DNA of 64,000 nucleotides, from positions 20,383,488 through 20,447,487 of the forward strand of contig NW_020654422.1 in NCBI RefSeq assembly GCF_003589595.1, written 5' to 3'. A program made the translations under genes and the position numbers. Source of the stretch: Hyposmocoma kahamanoa. Taxonomy: Eukaryota > Arthropoda > Insecta > Lepidoptera > Cosmopterigidae. The notes beneath the pieces were generated by a model. The model worked only from the letters and a program-made list of their open reading frames with translations. It was not told where the DNA came from and did no database searches. Shown piece by piece: positions 31,999 to 42,923 of this stretch; position 1 is the stretch's first letter, and every line of letters begins with the position of its first letter.

Positions 31999-32358
31999 AG
32001 TATAATAGATTGGCTATGATGAATATTTAAAAAAGTAATTATTACGTTTAAATATGTTCAATAAAAGTTTGAAATTTCACCTGTAAGAAAATTAAAACTT
32101 TTAAAAAGTCACAAAAATCGTTCTGTTGTAAAATTCTTGAGTAAAATTGAAAACTCGACTAGTTAAATAATTCATCCTCCAATAAAGTCATTATAAACCT
32201 TTTTGAACTTTGTATGGGTAGGTGTATGGTGTATTTCTTTTTATTGGAACTTGTGAAGAATTTCAATTTAAGTTCATAATGCAGCTATATTCGGTAAAGA
32301 TTGCTTTTGGGCACGATCGGCGAACAAATGGTTGAAGTTACGAGCTGACGGAAAATTC
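31999..32358. other. Non-coding stretch
   Basis: AT-rich, nothing recognised. Confidence 0.45.
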
Positions 32359-32451
32359 TTTAAATCTTTGAGGTTTAAAGCTCTGTTATAGACAGGCGTG
32401 TCGCTTACCGTCAGGAGCACGACCTGTTCGCTCCGTCACTTAGTATCATAA
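32359..32451 (-). repeat. Family A repeat, fragment, minus strand
   Basis: TAAATCTTTGAGGTTTAAAGC, then AGACAGGCGTGTCGCTTACC and TTCGCTCCGTCACTTAGTAT. This is the first third of the element on the minus strand, up to its outer end. Confidence 0.8.
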
Positions 32452-32639
32452 AAAAAATAAACTTAATCGGCTTTATTTCGTCAGAATTTGCAATGAATAA
32501 ATAATAGACTATTAGCGACCCCATCTACCGACACCAGTCTTGTAACTCAGGGTGGTAAGTACTTCATCCACTGCCACTAGATGGCGTTGTATTGAAAATA
32601 GTACATTAGTGGTATTTATAATTGATTTTTCCTATGATT

Positions 32640-32842
32640 GGTATCATGTGACATTGACGGGACAAACTGGTCGTGCGCCTGGTGGCAAGCAACACGCCTA
32701 CCCATCACAGTTGCATTGCCACTCGTAACTTTAAATCGTTAAAACCTGAGGGGCAGTGCGCCGGTTACCCAGACATAAATTGACAAGTCCCATGTGTCTG
32801 TAGTTTAATGCTTGGCGGCAGAAATAAGTGCTTTCCTGCTAC
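32640..32842 (+). repeat. Family A repeat, internally deleted
   Basis: GTATCATGTGACATTGACGG (slightly altered end), GTCGTGCGCCTGGTGGCAAG, the stem-loop, then GACAAGTCCCATGTGTCTG, with a jump to GGCGGCAGAAATAAGTG and a short 3' end CCTGCTACTA. The hairpin region is missing. Confidence 0.88.
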
Positions 32843-33287
32843 TAATTATTTAGAATTTCAAGCAAAGCTATTATCCCTTTCCCTCGGGTTGATAACGAGC
32901 CGAAACACCATAATGCCTTGTAATAGGCCTCCTATGTTTCTGTCCCCGCCACCTTTACCTTTTACTTGTAACGCCTTCACTTAAATACGCTTTTAGTTTA
33001 CATCTTAACCCACAAGAAAGTCTCAGTCACGCAAACGATTTACGTAAATTCCGTCAGATTAAGTGAAATAAATAAGCTAACAATTGATTGGTATAAATAA
33101 CTTTTAGGGGACCCAATATAAATGTCGTAGATTGATTTTGTTATTAAAAAATCAATTTTGCCACTATTCCTTTAAAGTCGGAATACAAACTCCTAAAAGT
33201 GTTTACGTCACAGGTACAGTCGATGCTCTAAACCGACCTCCACAACCGTCTATTTGATTCTAAGTGGATAAGTATGAAGAAAATACA
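32843..33287. other. Non-coding stretch
   Basis: No gene or repeat recognised. Confidence 0.45.
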
Positions 33288-33320
33288 CAGCCATTAAGTG
33301 TTAAATACACTTAATGGCTG
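33288..33320. repeat. Perfect 14-bp inverted repeat, 5-nt loop
   Basis: CAGCCATTAAGTGT, loop TAAAT, then the exact complement ACACTTAATGGCTG. AAATACAC also occurs directly before the left arm and across the loop and right arm. No T-run terminator follows, and in a eukaryote no terminator role is implied. Confidence 0.92.
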
Positions 33321-34539
33321 CGTTACGTATGATTTCCGTAATGTATCATTAGTGAATGAAGGTTTTAAGATATTTTTTAAGCCAAATCAGATGGGTTTCT
33401 GAGCGGGAAGATGAACCTGATTCCTACCATATCTTTCTAATTTGTGAGTTAAATCAACTATTGTTATTATTAGAAATGTCAAAAGTTTTGTTGTGAATCG
33501 TAATTATGCGCCTCGACTCGGAAAAGACGCAGTTTCCGAAAGGCCGACTAGGTCAGATGTTAGGGGTAGTTTGTACTCGAATACTTTACAGGTTGGGATC
33601 AAATACGTTCCACAGTTGGAGAATGAGCTCTTCAAGAAAGTTTTTCAAGGGTATTTTCAAACAGAGGGTATGAGTAGGTATGTAATGGATACACTTTCGG
33701 ACAAATAATTGGAGCCACCTCGCATTTTCAATATTAAATATCGTACGTTTAAACAATATTTGTTGGATTAAAAACTAGGTATCATACAGTATGGAAACTG
33801 GTATACTAAACTTCATTTCCACAAGTTCATTTAAAGGAGAATGGATATACGCTTAGTTAAGATCTATAAGGCAAGCAAGTTTGTTTTGGAATTCCAATAC
33901 GTTACGGAACATAAGTAAAACCTTTCAGCAGTTCATGAATTAACCTTTGCCGTTTTCATAAAATGTTCTCTCCCGACTTTTATTTTCATTTTTTTAACTA
34001 AATAGCACCAAAATACTTTATGCCAAAGTCAAAGTAAAACGTTAAAAATCTAACGGGAGAAAAACAATGGAATTAATATATATATAATGAAAATTATTTA
34101 AAATAAATACATAAAATTATAAATACTTATCGCAAATTAGAATTTGTGAATTCAGGGGAAACTTTGTCTTCAATTATAACAATATGTATTTTTTAACTTA
34201 AAAATAAAAATGCAAGATGGCTCGAATTATGTGTCAGGGAGTGTACTTAATATTTACCAGATTTTTATGAAAACCCTTAGGTTACATTATTTATTTTCGT
34301 TCGCTCTTTCATCAAGCAGATATATATTCTATTCAGATTTAAACGTCAATATATCAAAAGTTATATGTTTAGATATGGTCTACAAAACGTGGTAATTTTA
34401 TAACAACAGTTACTTTGTACGATCTTGTTAGGGGTGGCTTGGTTTTTAACCATTTACCCAGTTTATCACGGCGTGTCACGACATGATGTTTTATAGTGTT
34501 GCGACATAAGTTCCTAGTATTCAGTACTAGTTACTACTG
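33321..34539. other. Non-coding stretch
   Basis: AT-rich. Positions 33490-33708 form a 71-codon open frame without a recognisable domain. No repeat family identified. Confidence 0.45.
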
Positions 34540-34743
34540 GCTATGAAACTCGGAGCTTTAAATCGCATAGATTCACCCTGAGACATAAGTTGACAAGTCC
34601 CATGTGCCCGAAATTTCACCAGCACCCTAACTTTCAAAACAGGAACGCAGTAATGCTCACGTAACTGCTTAGCGGTAGAAATAATATAAGGTGGCAGTAC
34701 TTCCCTGGACGGACTCTTTTAGAAGGAGTTCTGCTGCTACTAG
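34540..34743 (+). repeat. Family A repeat, 5'-truncated
   Basis: Starts at CTCGGAGCTTTAAATCGC (left arm of the stem-loop) but loses the right arm. Then GACAAGTCCCATGTGCCCG, the small hairpin with one change (GCAGTAATG...CGTAACTGC), GCGGTAGAAATAATATAAGG, CAGTACTTCCCTGGACGGAC and a well-kept 3' end TCTGCTGCTACTAG. Confidence 0.9.
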
Positions 34744-35172
34744 ATGTATCAACGTCCTTAACGTCTCACGACATTGCATGATTGTATTCTCTATGTATAT
34801 AACAGGAGAAGCCATAGTTCTAAGACACTGGCTTATATCTATGTTGGGTTACAGATATATGACTTTTCAAGAAATTTGAAAATGTTCTTCTACATTACCG
34901 CATAATTATGATTAGAATAACGATCGAAAGTTAAACCTGTCCCATCCACATCCCACAACTAGGCATGAGTGTCCTTAAAATAGGCTTAGGCCGCTACTCA
35001 GGTCCTCAAGGTGTCTAGGAACCTAATACGCCTTCGAAGAGTTTATAATTTTTTTCAGACATACATATTTTATCACCTTTTTTACCTTAGCCGTAAAGGC
35101 AAGTAGTTATTAGTTAACTGAACAGTGCTTCACACACAGTTTTAGGAAAAATATTTGCACTGAGAAATTCTA
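34744..35172. other. Non-coding stretch
   Basis: CCCATCCACATCCCACAACTAG (34950-34972) resembles the inverse of a LINE end. Otherwise unrecognised. Confidence 0.4.
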
Positions 35173-35274
35173 CAGCACCTCTAGCAGCCACGAGATGAAC
35201 TAAAATTTATGTATACAAAAATATTTTACATGGTCGTTAGCAACAACTATTACTTATAGTAGAGGTACATACTG
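35173..35274. mobile_element. Diverged relative of the 26451 MITE
   Basis: CAGCACCTCTAGCAGCCACG at the left, and GGTCGTTAGCAACAACTATT, then AGTAGAGGTAC at the right, follow the two arms of the 147-bp MITE with many changes. About 100 bp; the centre is AT-rich. Confidence 0.5.
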
Positions 35275-35721
35275 CGTACAATTCGAAAAGACACGAGAGT
35301 CATTGCTGTGGAATAACCCAGTAACTTTGCAGTACTAGTCACGCGTACTTCCACATGGATATCACTGCTACCGTTAGTATTTATCACTTAATAAATAGCT
35401 CTAATAAGCATCACAACACTACACAAGGTCGGTCTCATAATTATAAAGGCAGTAGAAATTTTATCGTCACCATAAAGTTATTATAAGCTCTCGCTTAAAT
35501 AACTTAACTCCTTACTTAATGTATAACGAGTCATATAATTGGATATCATTTTAAAATTTTATATGTCAAATTATCCGTGTTATAATATTGAATTACGTTA
35601 CTAATTTTACGATTATTCTCGACACCATTTTGAAATATTTCGAAATAATATTTTAATTGAACAGATGCTGCTTGACCGATTACGGTAAAAACTAAAAGGC
35701 GGGTAATGCTTTTTAGATTTT
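35275..35721. other. Non-coding stretch
   Basis: AT-rich, nothing recognised. Confidence 0.45.
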
Positions 35722-35776
35722 TTTATCATATTAAGTGACGGAACGAAAAAGTTGTGTGGCTGGTGGTAAGCGAAAC
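35722..35776 (+). repeat. Family A repeat, 5' end only
   Basis: TTATCATATTAAGTGACGGA, then ACGAAAAAGTTGTGTGGC and TGGTGGTAAGCGA. It breaks off after about 55 bp. Confidence 0.75.
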
Positions 35777-36095
35777 TGTGAAATGAAACAAATGGTGGAT
35801 TATCAAGTGAAAAATACATTGATATGTAAAAAATAACGTGAAATTGTGAAATATTACGTAATTACTACAAGGAAAAGTGGCAAATCAAAATTCAGGCAAA
35901 CTTTCAGACGTGAAAAATGAGTAACCTGTCAAAGTGAGAAAAATAGCTTATAAATGGAAATTTAAGTATTATAAGCATTAATTCTGTAATAAATATTAGT
36001 TTAAACTGTTTCAGAAATTAGGAAAAATAAGAGTCCTCCTTTTCATAGGAACACGCGATAAGCGAGATAAAGATGATAAGAAGTCCGTGGTTTTA

Positions 36096-36270
36096 CAGCG
36101 CCCGAGCTTTAAATCGCAAAATCTGAGGGGCATGGAAATTGCAGACGTCATGCGTGCATATATGCATGGCACCGGCACCTCCTACTCTTCAAAATCGAAA
36201 CGCAGTACTTACATTACTGCTTGACGGCAAAAAAAGTATGGTGACAGTACTTCCCTGGGCGTACTCTTAG
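36096..36270 (+). repeat. Family A repeat, 5'-truncated and diverged
   Basis: GAGCTTTAAATCGCAAAATC, TGAGGGGCA, then the middle is altered (GCATATATGCATGGCACC replaces the ACAAGTCCC part), TTCAAAATCGAAACGCAGTA, GACGGCAAAAAAAGTATGGTG and CAGTACTTCCCTGGGCGTAC. Confidence 0.75.
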
Positions 36271-38394
36271 ATACCGATGATCCTTCATTACTCTAGACGT
36301 GATTTGATTGTCGTCGATAGACTTAAAGTACACTATTAGCAGAACATACCCTTGGGCATTGATCAAAATGAATTTTCGATGTCAAAACTGCATAGCATAG
36401 TGATTACGTGTAATTGGTTACCGCAAATGTAGAAACTTTCAAAAACCAGTGACATTTCAAATTCTCTTAGCTTTCGTGTGGTTGACGAATGTTTGTGTGG
36501 TTGGCCTAAAGAGACTATTGTCTTTAAAAGTTCTCCTGCCCGGCAGAAAGATGGTTAATATTAGTATAGATGCCCAGGCGTCAAACAACGTCGCACATAA
36601 ACAAAACAAAACAATGCACACGCCCTAAGAAGAGCGAGTAAAAGCAGCCATCATTATACATTCATAGACCAGTGAGCTCCAAAGACTACAGGGTGTATAA
36701 TTTGTACTATTCACAGGACGTTCGAAGTCACCGCAGCGTGATAATATAATGATCTGAAATGCGTTGGAAAACGTCGCCTTTGGTTGGTACACTTTCTGAT
36801 ACAATTTCTGTAAAGATTCTGACAACCTTGTGTAGGTAAGTTCAAAGGGAGCTTTGAAAGTTTTCGTTCTAGAAAAGATGTGATATCTCGTTCACTTCAC
36901 AGTTTAAGCAAAAAGTCTTTTAAAACATACTTAATCAATTAAAGACGTAGATTTTTGGGTGTTTTCATGGGGTGCACGAAGGGAACCTCTCCGCATGACG
37001 TACCATTCCTCACCAGACGTACTCTGACGCACCCTAGGCAATAATTGGTGAGTACCTTACGCCGATTGGCAAAATTTTATACTCTGATGGTAAACATCAT
37101 GGTGTATGCCATTGATACAATTAAAAAATGTCAAGTGTGTTGGTAAACAAGAAAATAATAGAACGTAATCAGAAAGATCTTGAATTTATATTTGCTATTT
37201 ACTAGTGTATGACGATCCATCGAGTTCTATCGTGTTTAGACTTTATGCTAAATTGTTCTGGGGTGCTAGCACCCCTACACACTGGATCAAACAAATCAAG
37301 CAGTCTTGTTGGTGACGACTGCGAACAATCAGGCAATTGCTCTTGAATTGAAAATAAAATTCTCCAGAAATGTTGTTATTGCTTTTACGTAATAGAAGAA
37401 AAGGATCTAGAAGAGTATTTGGGTGCACAGACTATATAATCGGAAAATGTGCGCACGTGGAAAAGCGCCATACTGATTTTGCAATCAAAGATCAGTTTGA
37501 AGGCAATCGAGCAGCCCGTGAAACTTATTTATCGGCTGATAGAAAGCTGCTGTCTAAGGGGGCTCTTAATCTAGAAGTATCATATGTAACAAGTACAACA
37601 AGCATAAAGCTGAAATGAGTTAAGTTAAAAGCACAATTTTATAAACAATGCATTCTCACAAAGTATCATTTTAAGCACTTCCTGCATCACAAAAAGACAA
37701 AGTAACACCAACTCGGAGAAGTCGAATTTCCTCCTTATTTCACGCAAATGATAACTTACGACTCTACCAAGATTAAAGCTGAACTTGCAAATAATAATAC
37801 ACGAACGAAAACATTATCCCCTGCTTCCATTACGGACCGTTTTACTTCACGGGATAAATTACACAGTTATGAATAAATTTCACATAAAACTCCTGACTGC
37901 ACCTTTACATGCAAAGTGAGATGGATATACAGGTACTTTAATAAGTACGAGTGAGATGCAAGATGCGGGGCAGGTCGTAATCCGAAAATTTCATTAAGAA
38001 GTCTGGCGATTCGAACTGTTCTGATATCTAGAAAATTCGCCGTTCTTATTAAGATGCGCGGAGAAATTTTTAGAGGGGTGACACGGTGTTATGGAGTATG
38101 AATATTGGTATACTCGAGTAACACATTTACGTACTAAGATAAATGGAATCGAAAATACTAAACGATATATTCGTTTACGGAAGGCGTCGGAACGATATTC
38201 TTCATAAAATATTCATCTACGTGTATTAGTAAAACGTTTACAAGTTGTTTTGTCTTCAAGGTGGTAACAACTCCAAAGTAAGTTCCAGAAGTTTATGAAA
38301 ATTTCTCTACAAACTTCGAGTCAATGTTTTGTTCAGATATCTTGACATACACGCTACACGGTGGACGCAAATTAAGTTACCTTAATAAAAAAAT
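36271..38394. other. Non-coding stretch
   Basis: The longest part of the central window without a recognised repeat. The open frame 37370-37618 (about 82 codons, beginning MLLLLLRNRRKGSRRVFGC) is basic and leucine-rich. The run of hydrophobic residues followed by RRK...RR weakly recalls the start of Harbinger-type transposase-derived proteins, but the hallmark residues are not clear, so I do not call a gene. 36980-37100 has phrases shared with 39230-39320 (GACGTA or TACGTCTGGCG..., TGTATGCCAT...ATAC). Confidence 0.35.
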
Positions 38395-38720
38395 AGAAAG
38401 GATTTGGATGGAGGTGTGGGGAGAGGTAGACCTCGGCGTACATATCTCAATCAAATTGGGGATGTCATTAAAAAGGGCCAGTTAAAAGAACCTAGAGTAA
38501 ACGGGCATGAATAAAAAGACTTATGGGAGTGGAGGAGGTGAAAGAGGTTTGTCAGGAAGTAGGTAGAGTATGTAGGAAGCAACCATGAACCTTCGCCTGT
38601 TACGCAGCAAGCGGTGGTTCATGGTCTCTTCCTACCCCGGTGGGAGACCCGTATGTCATTACGTACTTTCCGTAAGTAATGCTTTAATAGGTTATTGTCC
38701 CGACAAATCTTGGAGGAAGG
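38395..38720 (+). pseudogene. LINE relic, protein C-terminus (RTE-like)
   Basis: [34 protein letters not shown], then a stop. After a frameshift it reads MGVEEVKEVCQE. The [13 protein letters not shown]...V.EAK.VCQD.KWRSVVSAYP region is a common LINE C-terminus in moths and butterflies (from memory). A 3' part with CTACCCCGGTGGGAGACCCG follows. Non-functional. Confidence 0.7.
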
Positions 38721-39017
38721 CATTGTAGTGTAGTTGTGTGTGGATAATGCTCTGTGTGTAATATAATCTGTATAACAATTCATGTGTGTGGTAGTAGTTA
38801 ATAATCAAATTGAAATCATATAACTAGAATGATAATGTGTGTTAGTTCTTCTTCTTTTCAAGAACATGGCAGGCTGTAGTTGATTACCAGCGGCGTTGAG
38901 AAATACTCCGTTATTGTGCTGAGTTGTAAAACCTTGTTATCTCATACCACTATTGTTGTTACTAAACACTGTGCAGAGCTTATATTTATTTTTACTTATT
39001 AATGTAATTAATAAAAA
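38721..39017. other. Non-coding stretch
   Basis: AT-rich, nothing recognised. Confidence 0.45.
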
Positions 39018-39190
39018 TAACTGTCTCCGTGGCTGAACGATTACCACTGCCACGAAAAGGTCTCGAGTTCGATTCCCGGGCCGGGAGAAATATTTTTATG
39101 GACTACATTTATTTATCTCGTGAGTTTGAGTGTAATTTGCGGTTGTCTATGTGTGTGTCCATAGCATCCATGACACAGGGTTCCCCAACA
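39018..39190 (+). mobile_element. tRNA-derived SINE, deleted head
   Basis: CTGTCTCCGTGGCTGAACGA, TTACC, then a deletion of about 10 bp. The B box GAGTTCGATTCCC is intact, followed by GGGCCGGGAGAAATATTTTTA, GTGAGTTTGAGTGTAATTTG and GTGTGTGTCCATAGCATCC, ending at GACACAGGGTTCCCC. The A box is damaged, so it is probably not transcribed. Confidence 0.88.
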
Positions 39191-39802
39191 GCATGGTTCC
39201 CCAGGAAACCATTTGACATACGATTCCATTCCTGTACGTCTGGCGTAACCTGGATAACCATCAGTGAGATCCTTACACTTATTGGCAAACCTGTTCACCC
39301 CGGTGAACAAGCATTGTAGTGTATGCCATCAATACGTTAAGAAGAAGCTAAGATCTACGGGTTGATAATTGGGTAAAACCCAATGGTCCGTTATCCACTT
39401 TTCCTTGTATACTTTTGAAATTTCAATATCAGATATCACCAATTGCCATCTCTATTAAATTTCGACGTTTGCTGAATGATTTTAATATACCGTCTTAAGT
39501 TAAGGGTGCAATTATGCGCGATGCGAACAACTTTCGAACGTTCGTAGCTTACGAATCATTTGACGATGAGGTCGATTAGCTTTTTCTTAAACCTTGGTAG
39601 AAGCAATACGTCATCATCATTAGCTCAAAATCTTTCCACTTCACCTAGTTAACCTACAAACAAATTGAACTTGGTAAGAAAGCGGTTTGGAGTTACGGAG
39701 ATTCAGTGCAATCGGATATAGGAGATCATAGGTTTTCACGATAGTACATTCGAGATGAAAGTTATATATTATTATAATTTTAATAGCAGAAGAAATTCTC
39801 GT
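39191..39802. other. Non-coding stretch
   Basis: 39195-39325 is GC-richer (CCAGGAAACCATTTGACATA...GTTCACCCCGGTGAAC, the last a perfect 16-bp palindrome) and may be an unplaced repeat. The remainder is AT-rich. Confidence 0.4.
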
Positions 39803-40290
39803 AAAAGAGTTCATCTAGGGAAGTACTGCCACCTATTTCTGCTGCCAAGCATTAGGCTGCTTTTCCACCAGAGATGTGCGACGTAGCGAGGCGGCGTGTG
39901 AAGATAAAAATCCACCAATAGGATTACTTCATTTTCCTAGCCTCGCTTAGCCCTACTCCGGTGGAAAAGGGCTAGCGGAGCTAAGTATTTGTACATACAA
40001 AATAGCGAGAAATGTGTGCGAGGGATGCGGGCGAGGAATGTGTGTAAAACACTAACTGACACTGACACATCATCACCGCGCAACCCGTACCCCGCCTGCG
40101 CATAGAAAGCATCTTTAATGTGAGCTTTCAGGTTTTGAAGGGTGCTAGTGAAATTACAGGCATATGGGACTTGTTAAGTTATGTGCAAAGGTGACGGGCG
40201 CAGTGGCAGCCTCAGATCTATGTGATTTTAAAAGCAGTGTCGCTGTCCACCAGGTGCATGACTTGTTAATCCGACATTTGGTATCATAGA
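39803..40290 (-). repeat. Family A repeat, minus strand, split by a MITE
   Basis: The 3' part lies at 39803-39854 (GAAGTACTGCCACCTATTTC, TGCTGCCAAGCA). The rest is at 40115-40290 (AATGTGAGCTTTCAGGTTTT, CAGGCATATGGGACTTGT, GTGACGGGCGCAGTGGCAG, CATTTGGTATCATAG). The break falls inside the small hairpin. The intervening 260 bp is a separate element, so family A was there first. Confidence 0.88.
39855..40114. mobile_element. Harbinger-like MITE, 260 bp, TTA duplication (copy 1)
   Basis: Begins GGCTGCTTTTCCACCAGAG and ends GAAAGCATCT, an imperfect inverse. TTA flanks both sides (39852-39854, 40115-40117). A subterminal inverted repeat (TTTTCCACC.GAG...GCGAGGC against GCCTCGC...CTCCGGTGGAAAA) surrounds AATCCACCAATAGGATTACT. 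It is inserted in a family A copy. No open frame. The second copy, at 49121-49380, is also 260 bp. Confidence 0.9.
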
Positions 40291-41547
40291 AAATATTATT
40301 ATATATATTGACACAAAGTACTTGTCGAATAAGAATTTAAAAAATGTAGTTGCCTTCAACGCGAATAAATCCACTCAGACATTCCCCTTTCAAAAGCAAG
40401 AATCTTAATCAAATTACCCGCGAAAACACCGAATCACTCTTAGGATTAAAATAAAAAAAAAGTTACAGCGCCATTAATTACGATCAAGGCGTAAATTTTT
40501 TCGGTTAATAAAAAAAAGTGTTGGAAATCCCCCATCGTCATTAGCAGTGCTGAAAATTTTAAAGTTTAATTTCGGTTCGTAACACCCAATCGTGTTCGGT
40601 TTTTTAACCACAACGATAAAAGAGAAGTGTTATAAGTTTATAGTCACTTTTTGTCTAAGTGAATTTATATATTGATATTCGACAATGATTTGAAAAATTC
40701 ACTTCAGCGCTTATCGTCCGTAATTTCGTGAATGCAAGAATGACACGATTGTTATAGGCTCCAAAGAACAAAATCCAAAGTACTTAATTAAATGCTTATT
40801 TGTTAGGCCTGATACTTGAAACTTGTTACACATACTTTAATGGTGATTACGATTCATTGTCACATCTCAAATGATTATCGAATGTGATTAAAACCGTTTT
40901 GTTTTTTTAAGAATGATTTTTTAATGGCTACGAACGCAATTTGTTTAACTTTATTTTTGTTTGTATGATTGCCAAATTGACGACAAATAGTTAATAATTG
41001 TAATTTAAATTAGTTAAGGTATTTTGATACTCATGCAAAATACCATAAGAATTAAATAATTACATTTATACCATAGGTTCCTTAGGCAAGTTAAAAACAT
41101 TTCAATGTGCACCACCACAAAATATAATTGAAAACAAGTATTAACATAAAAAATCACAAGGAAAAAAAATTGTAGTATATATAGATGGTACTGTTTTGTT
41201 TTCAAATGCGGTAGCACCCCTAGGACAGCATCAACTCCCCCCAATTGCTTCCAAGGCCTCTACCGCCCAAGGACTCTTTAGTTTAGTTTAGTGCCCACTG
41301 GGGGGCGATAGGAACCATTTTGGGAATCTATGACATATATGCTAACATTACAGATAACTGGGATACAAATTATTGGGATAGAAACCTACTTTATTTTTTG
41401 TATTAAAGTACTTATTTAATCTTTCAATGTAAGTCGGTCGAATCAGCACATTTGATATTACGTGAACTAAATGTGGACATATTTTTTATACTTCGGTACT
41501 GAAAATCTTTACTTGGCGGCTAGATGTCGCTGAACGGTAAGACACTA
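40291..41547. other. Non-coding stretch
   Basis: AT-rich, no gene or repeat family recognised. GCCCACTGGGGGGCGATAGG near 41300 is an isolated GC-rich phrase. Confidence 0.45.
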
Positions 41548-41714
41548 AGGACCGTATTCCAGAACTCTACTCAATGCTCAAGTCAGGATTTGAGTATGAT
41601 TTCAAGCACTGGAAATACGACCCTAATGGCAGGGACTTGAGTATGCTTTCGAGTGCTTTGAACCATACTCAAGTACAGATTTGAGCATTGAGTAGAGTTC
41701 TGGAATACGAACCT
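41548..41714. mobile_element. Foldback MITE, 167 bp
   Basis: Left arm AGGACCGTATTCCAGAACTC, TACTCAATGCTCAAG. The right arm is its inverse (CTTGAGCATTGAG-like, then GAGTTCTGGAATACGAACCT). Pairing extends about 50 bp per arm with about six differences, leaving a short centre. No convincing target duplication. Confidence 0.82.
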
Positions 41715-42280
41715 CGGAAACTGACGATTGTAGATATTGTGTCCGGTCACATATGCGTAGGGGGTTAAATATAAACCAGAACTTGTTTACAAGTTACCAA
41801 AACCTAAATACGACCTAAACCAATAACGTTGATACGTGTAGTTTGGCTATAAAGCCACGAAAGCCACACAAAAGGTCGTATAATATCTCATTCACCTACT
41901 TCTAAAGAGAAGCAAGATTGTCAGTAATAAAAAAGATTAAAAGTATGCTGCTGGAAGCCATTATCAGACGGGTTCCATTACACCAGGGCAATTACCCCGG
42001 AGCACACACGACCTGAAACTTCAGTACTTCATTATGGAACTATCGATAACACAATTTTCGTTGGAATTACCGACACTATTGGTGCGGTAGAACTCTAGGG
42101 TTGCAATATCTTAGCGAATTTGACAAAGAATGGCTATAGAACGTTGATGTGGGTACATACTATTACCCGATTTAAGTCCGAAAAAACTGTTTAATTTGAG
42201 AGGCAAACTAGTCTTACAAATAATTGGAACTTAAAACAAAAATTGGCCTCACAAGTTCGTGGTATTATATAATGCCAAGT
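41715..42280. other. Non-coding stretch
   Basis: Nothing recognised. Confidence 0.45.
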
Positions 42281-42923
42281 TTTATTAAAATCGGTTCCGG
42301 AAAAGTGCGCGAGACCGGATTCATCCCCTAGTTTGCCACCGTTAGAGATGGAATATTTCCTTCAAATTTAAATAGGACTCAGTATTGACTGAATTACTCT
42401 CTTTCCAACAAAAAAAAACCATCAAAATCGGTTCACATATCATAAAGTGAAATAATTATTTTTACACTTGAATTCATTTTTAAAGTTACTATTCATACTC
42501 GAGAAGAACGAGCAAGAAACTCTAGGGATTGCTCTTTTCAAATAAACTTATATGCTATGAAATACACTTTGAATCATAATTGTGTGGAATCAAGACTCAT
42601 GTTGTCTTTCCATACATCTTTACAAATACTCTTCAATTTTGTAATATGACTTTTCAATCAAAATACTTTTAATGTAATTTTTAAACTTAGGAAATGATAA
42701 TCTTAATATATTCCGGAATCTTATTGTAAAAACGTATACAGTTCCCCATAAAAGAGTCGTTTACCTTGGTTAAACGAAATTGTGGTACCATGAGTTTGGA
42801 CTTAGTTCTAACACTAATGTTATGGATTTTGTATATTTACACAAATTAGTTATCGCGTAACATACATACAAAAAATCATATACAATAGAATTGAGAATCT
42901 CCTCCTTTTTTAAATCGGTTAAA
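42281..42923 (-). mobile_element. Family D repeat, minus strand, split by a LINE
   Basis: The inner half is at 42281-42432 (GTGCGCGAGACCGGATTCAT, TTTCCAACAAAAAAAAACC, ATCAAAATCGGTTCACATA). The outer start is at 42846-42923 (TAGTTATCGCGTAACATACA, ATTGAGAATCTCCTCCTTTT, TTAAATCGGTT). Together they match the order at 15651 (GGAGG...GTTACGCGATAAC...GTGAACCGATTTT). The break falls just after GCGATAACT. Confidence 0.8.
42433..42845 (-). pseudogene. 5'-truncated LINE inserted in family D
   Basis: Minus strand. The 3' untranslated part has AGTTTCTTGCTCGTTCTTCTC and AAGAGCAATCCCTAGAG, close to the copy at 6183. The decayed protein part reads, near 42830-42660, NISVRTKSKLMVPQFRLTKV, then NDSFMGNCIRFYNKIP. 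Same Jockey/CR1-like family. It is younger than the family D copy it interrupts. Confidence 0.8.

Noticed and set aside
33288..33320. Rho-independent terminator
   Set aside because: The hairpin has no following T-run, and nothing suggests a bacterial origin.
37370..37618. Possible Harbinger-type transposase N-terminus
   Set aside because: Only a hydrophobic start and a basic cluster agree. The tryptophan and proline positions expected after the basic cluster are not present.
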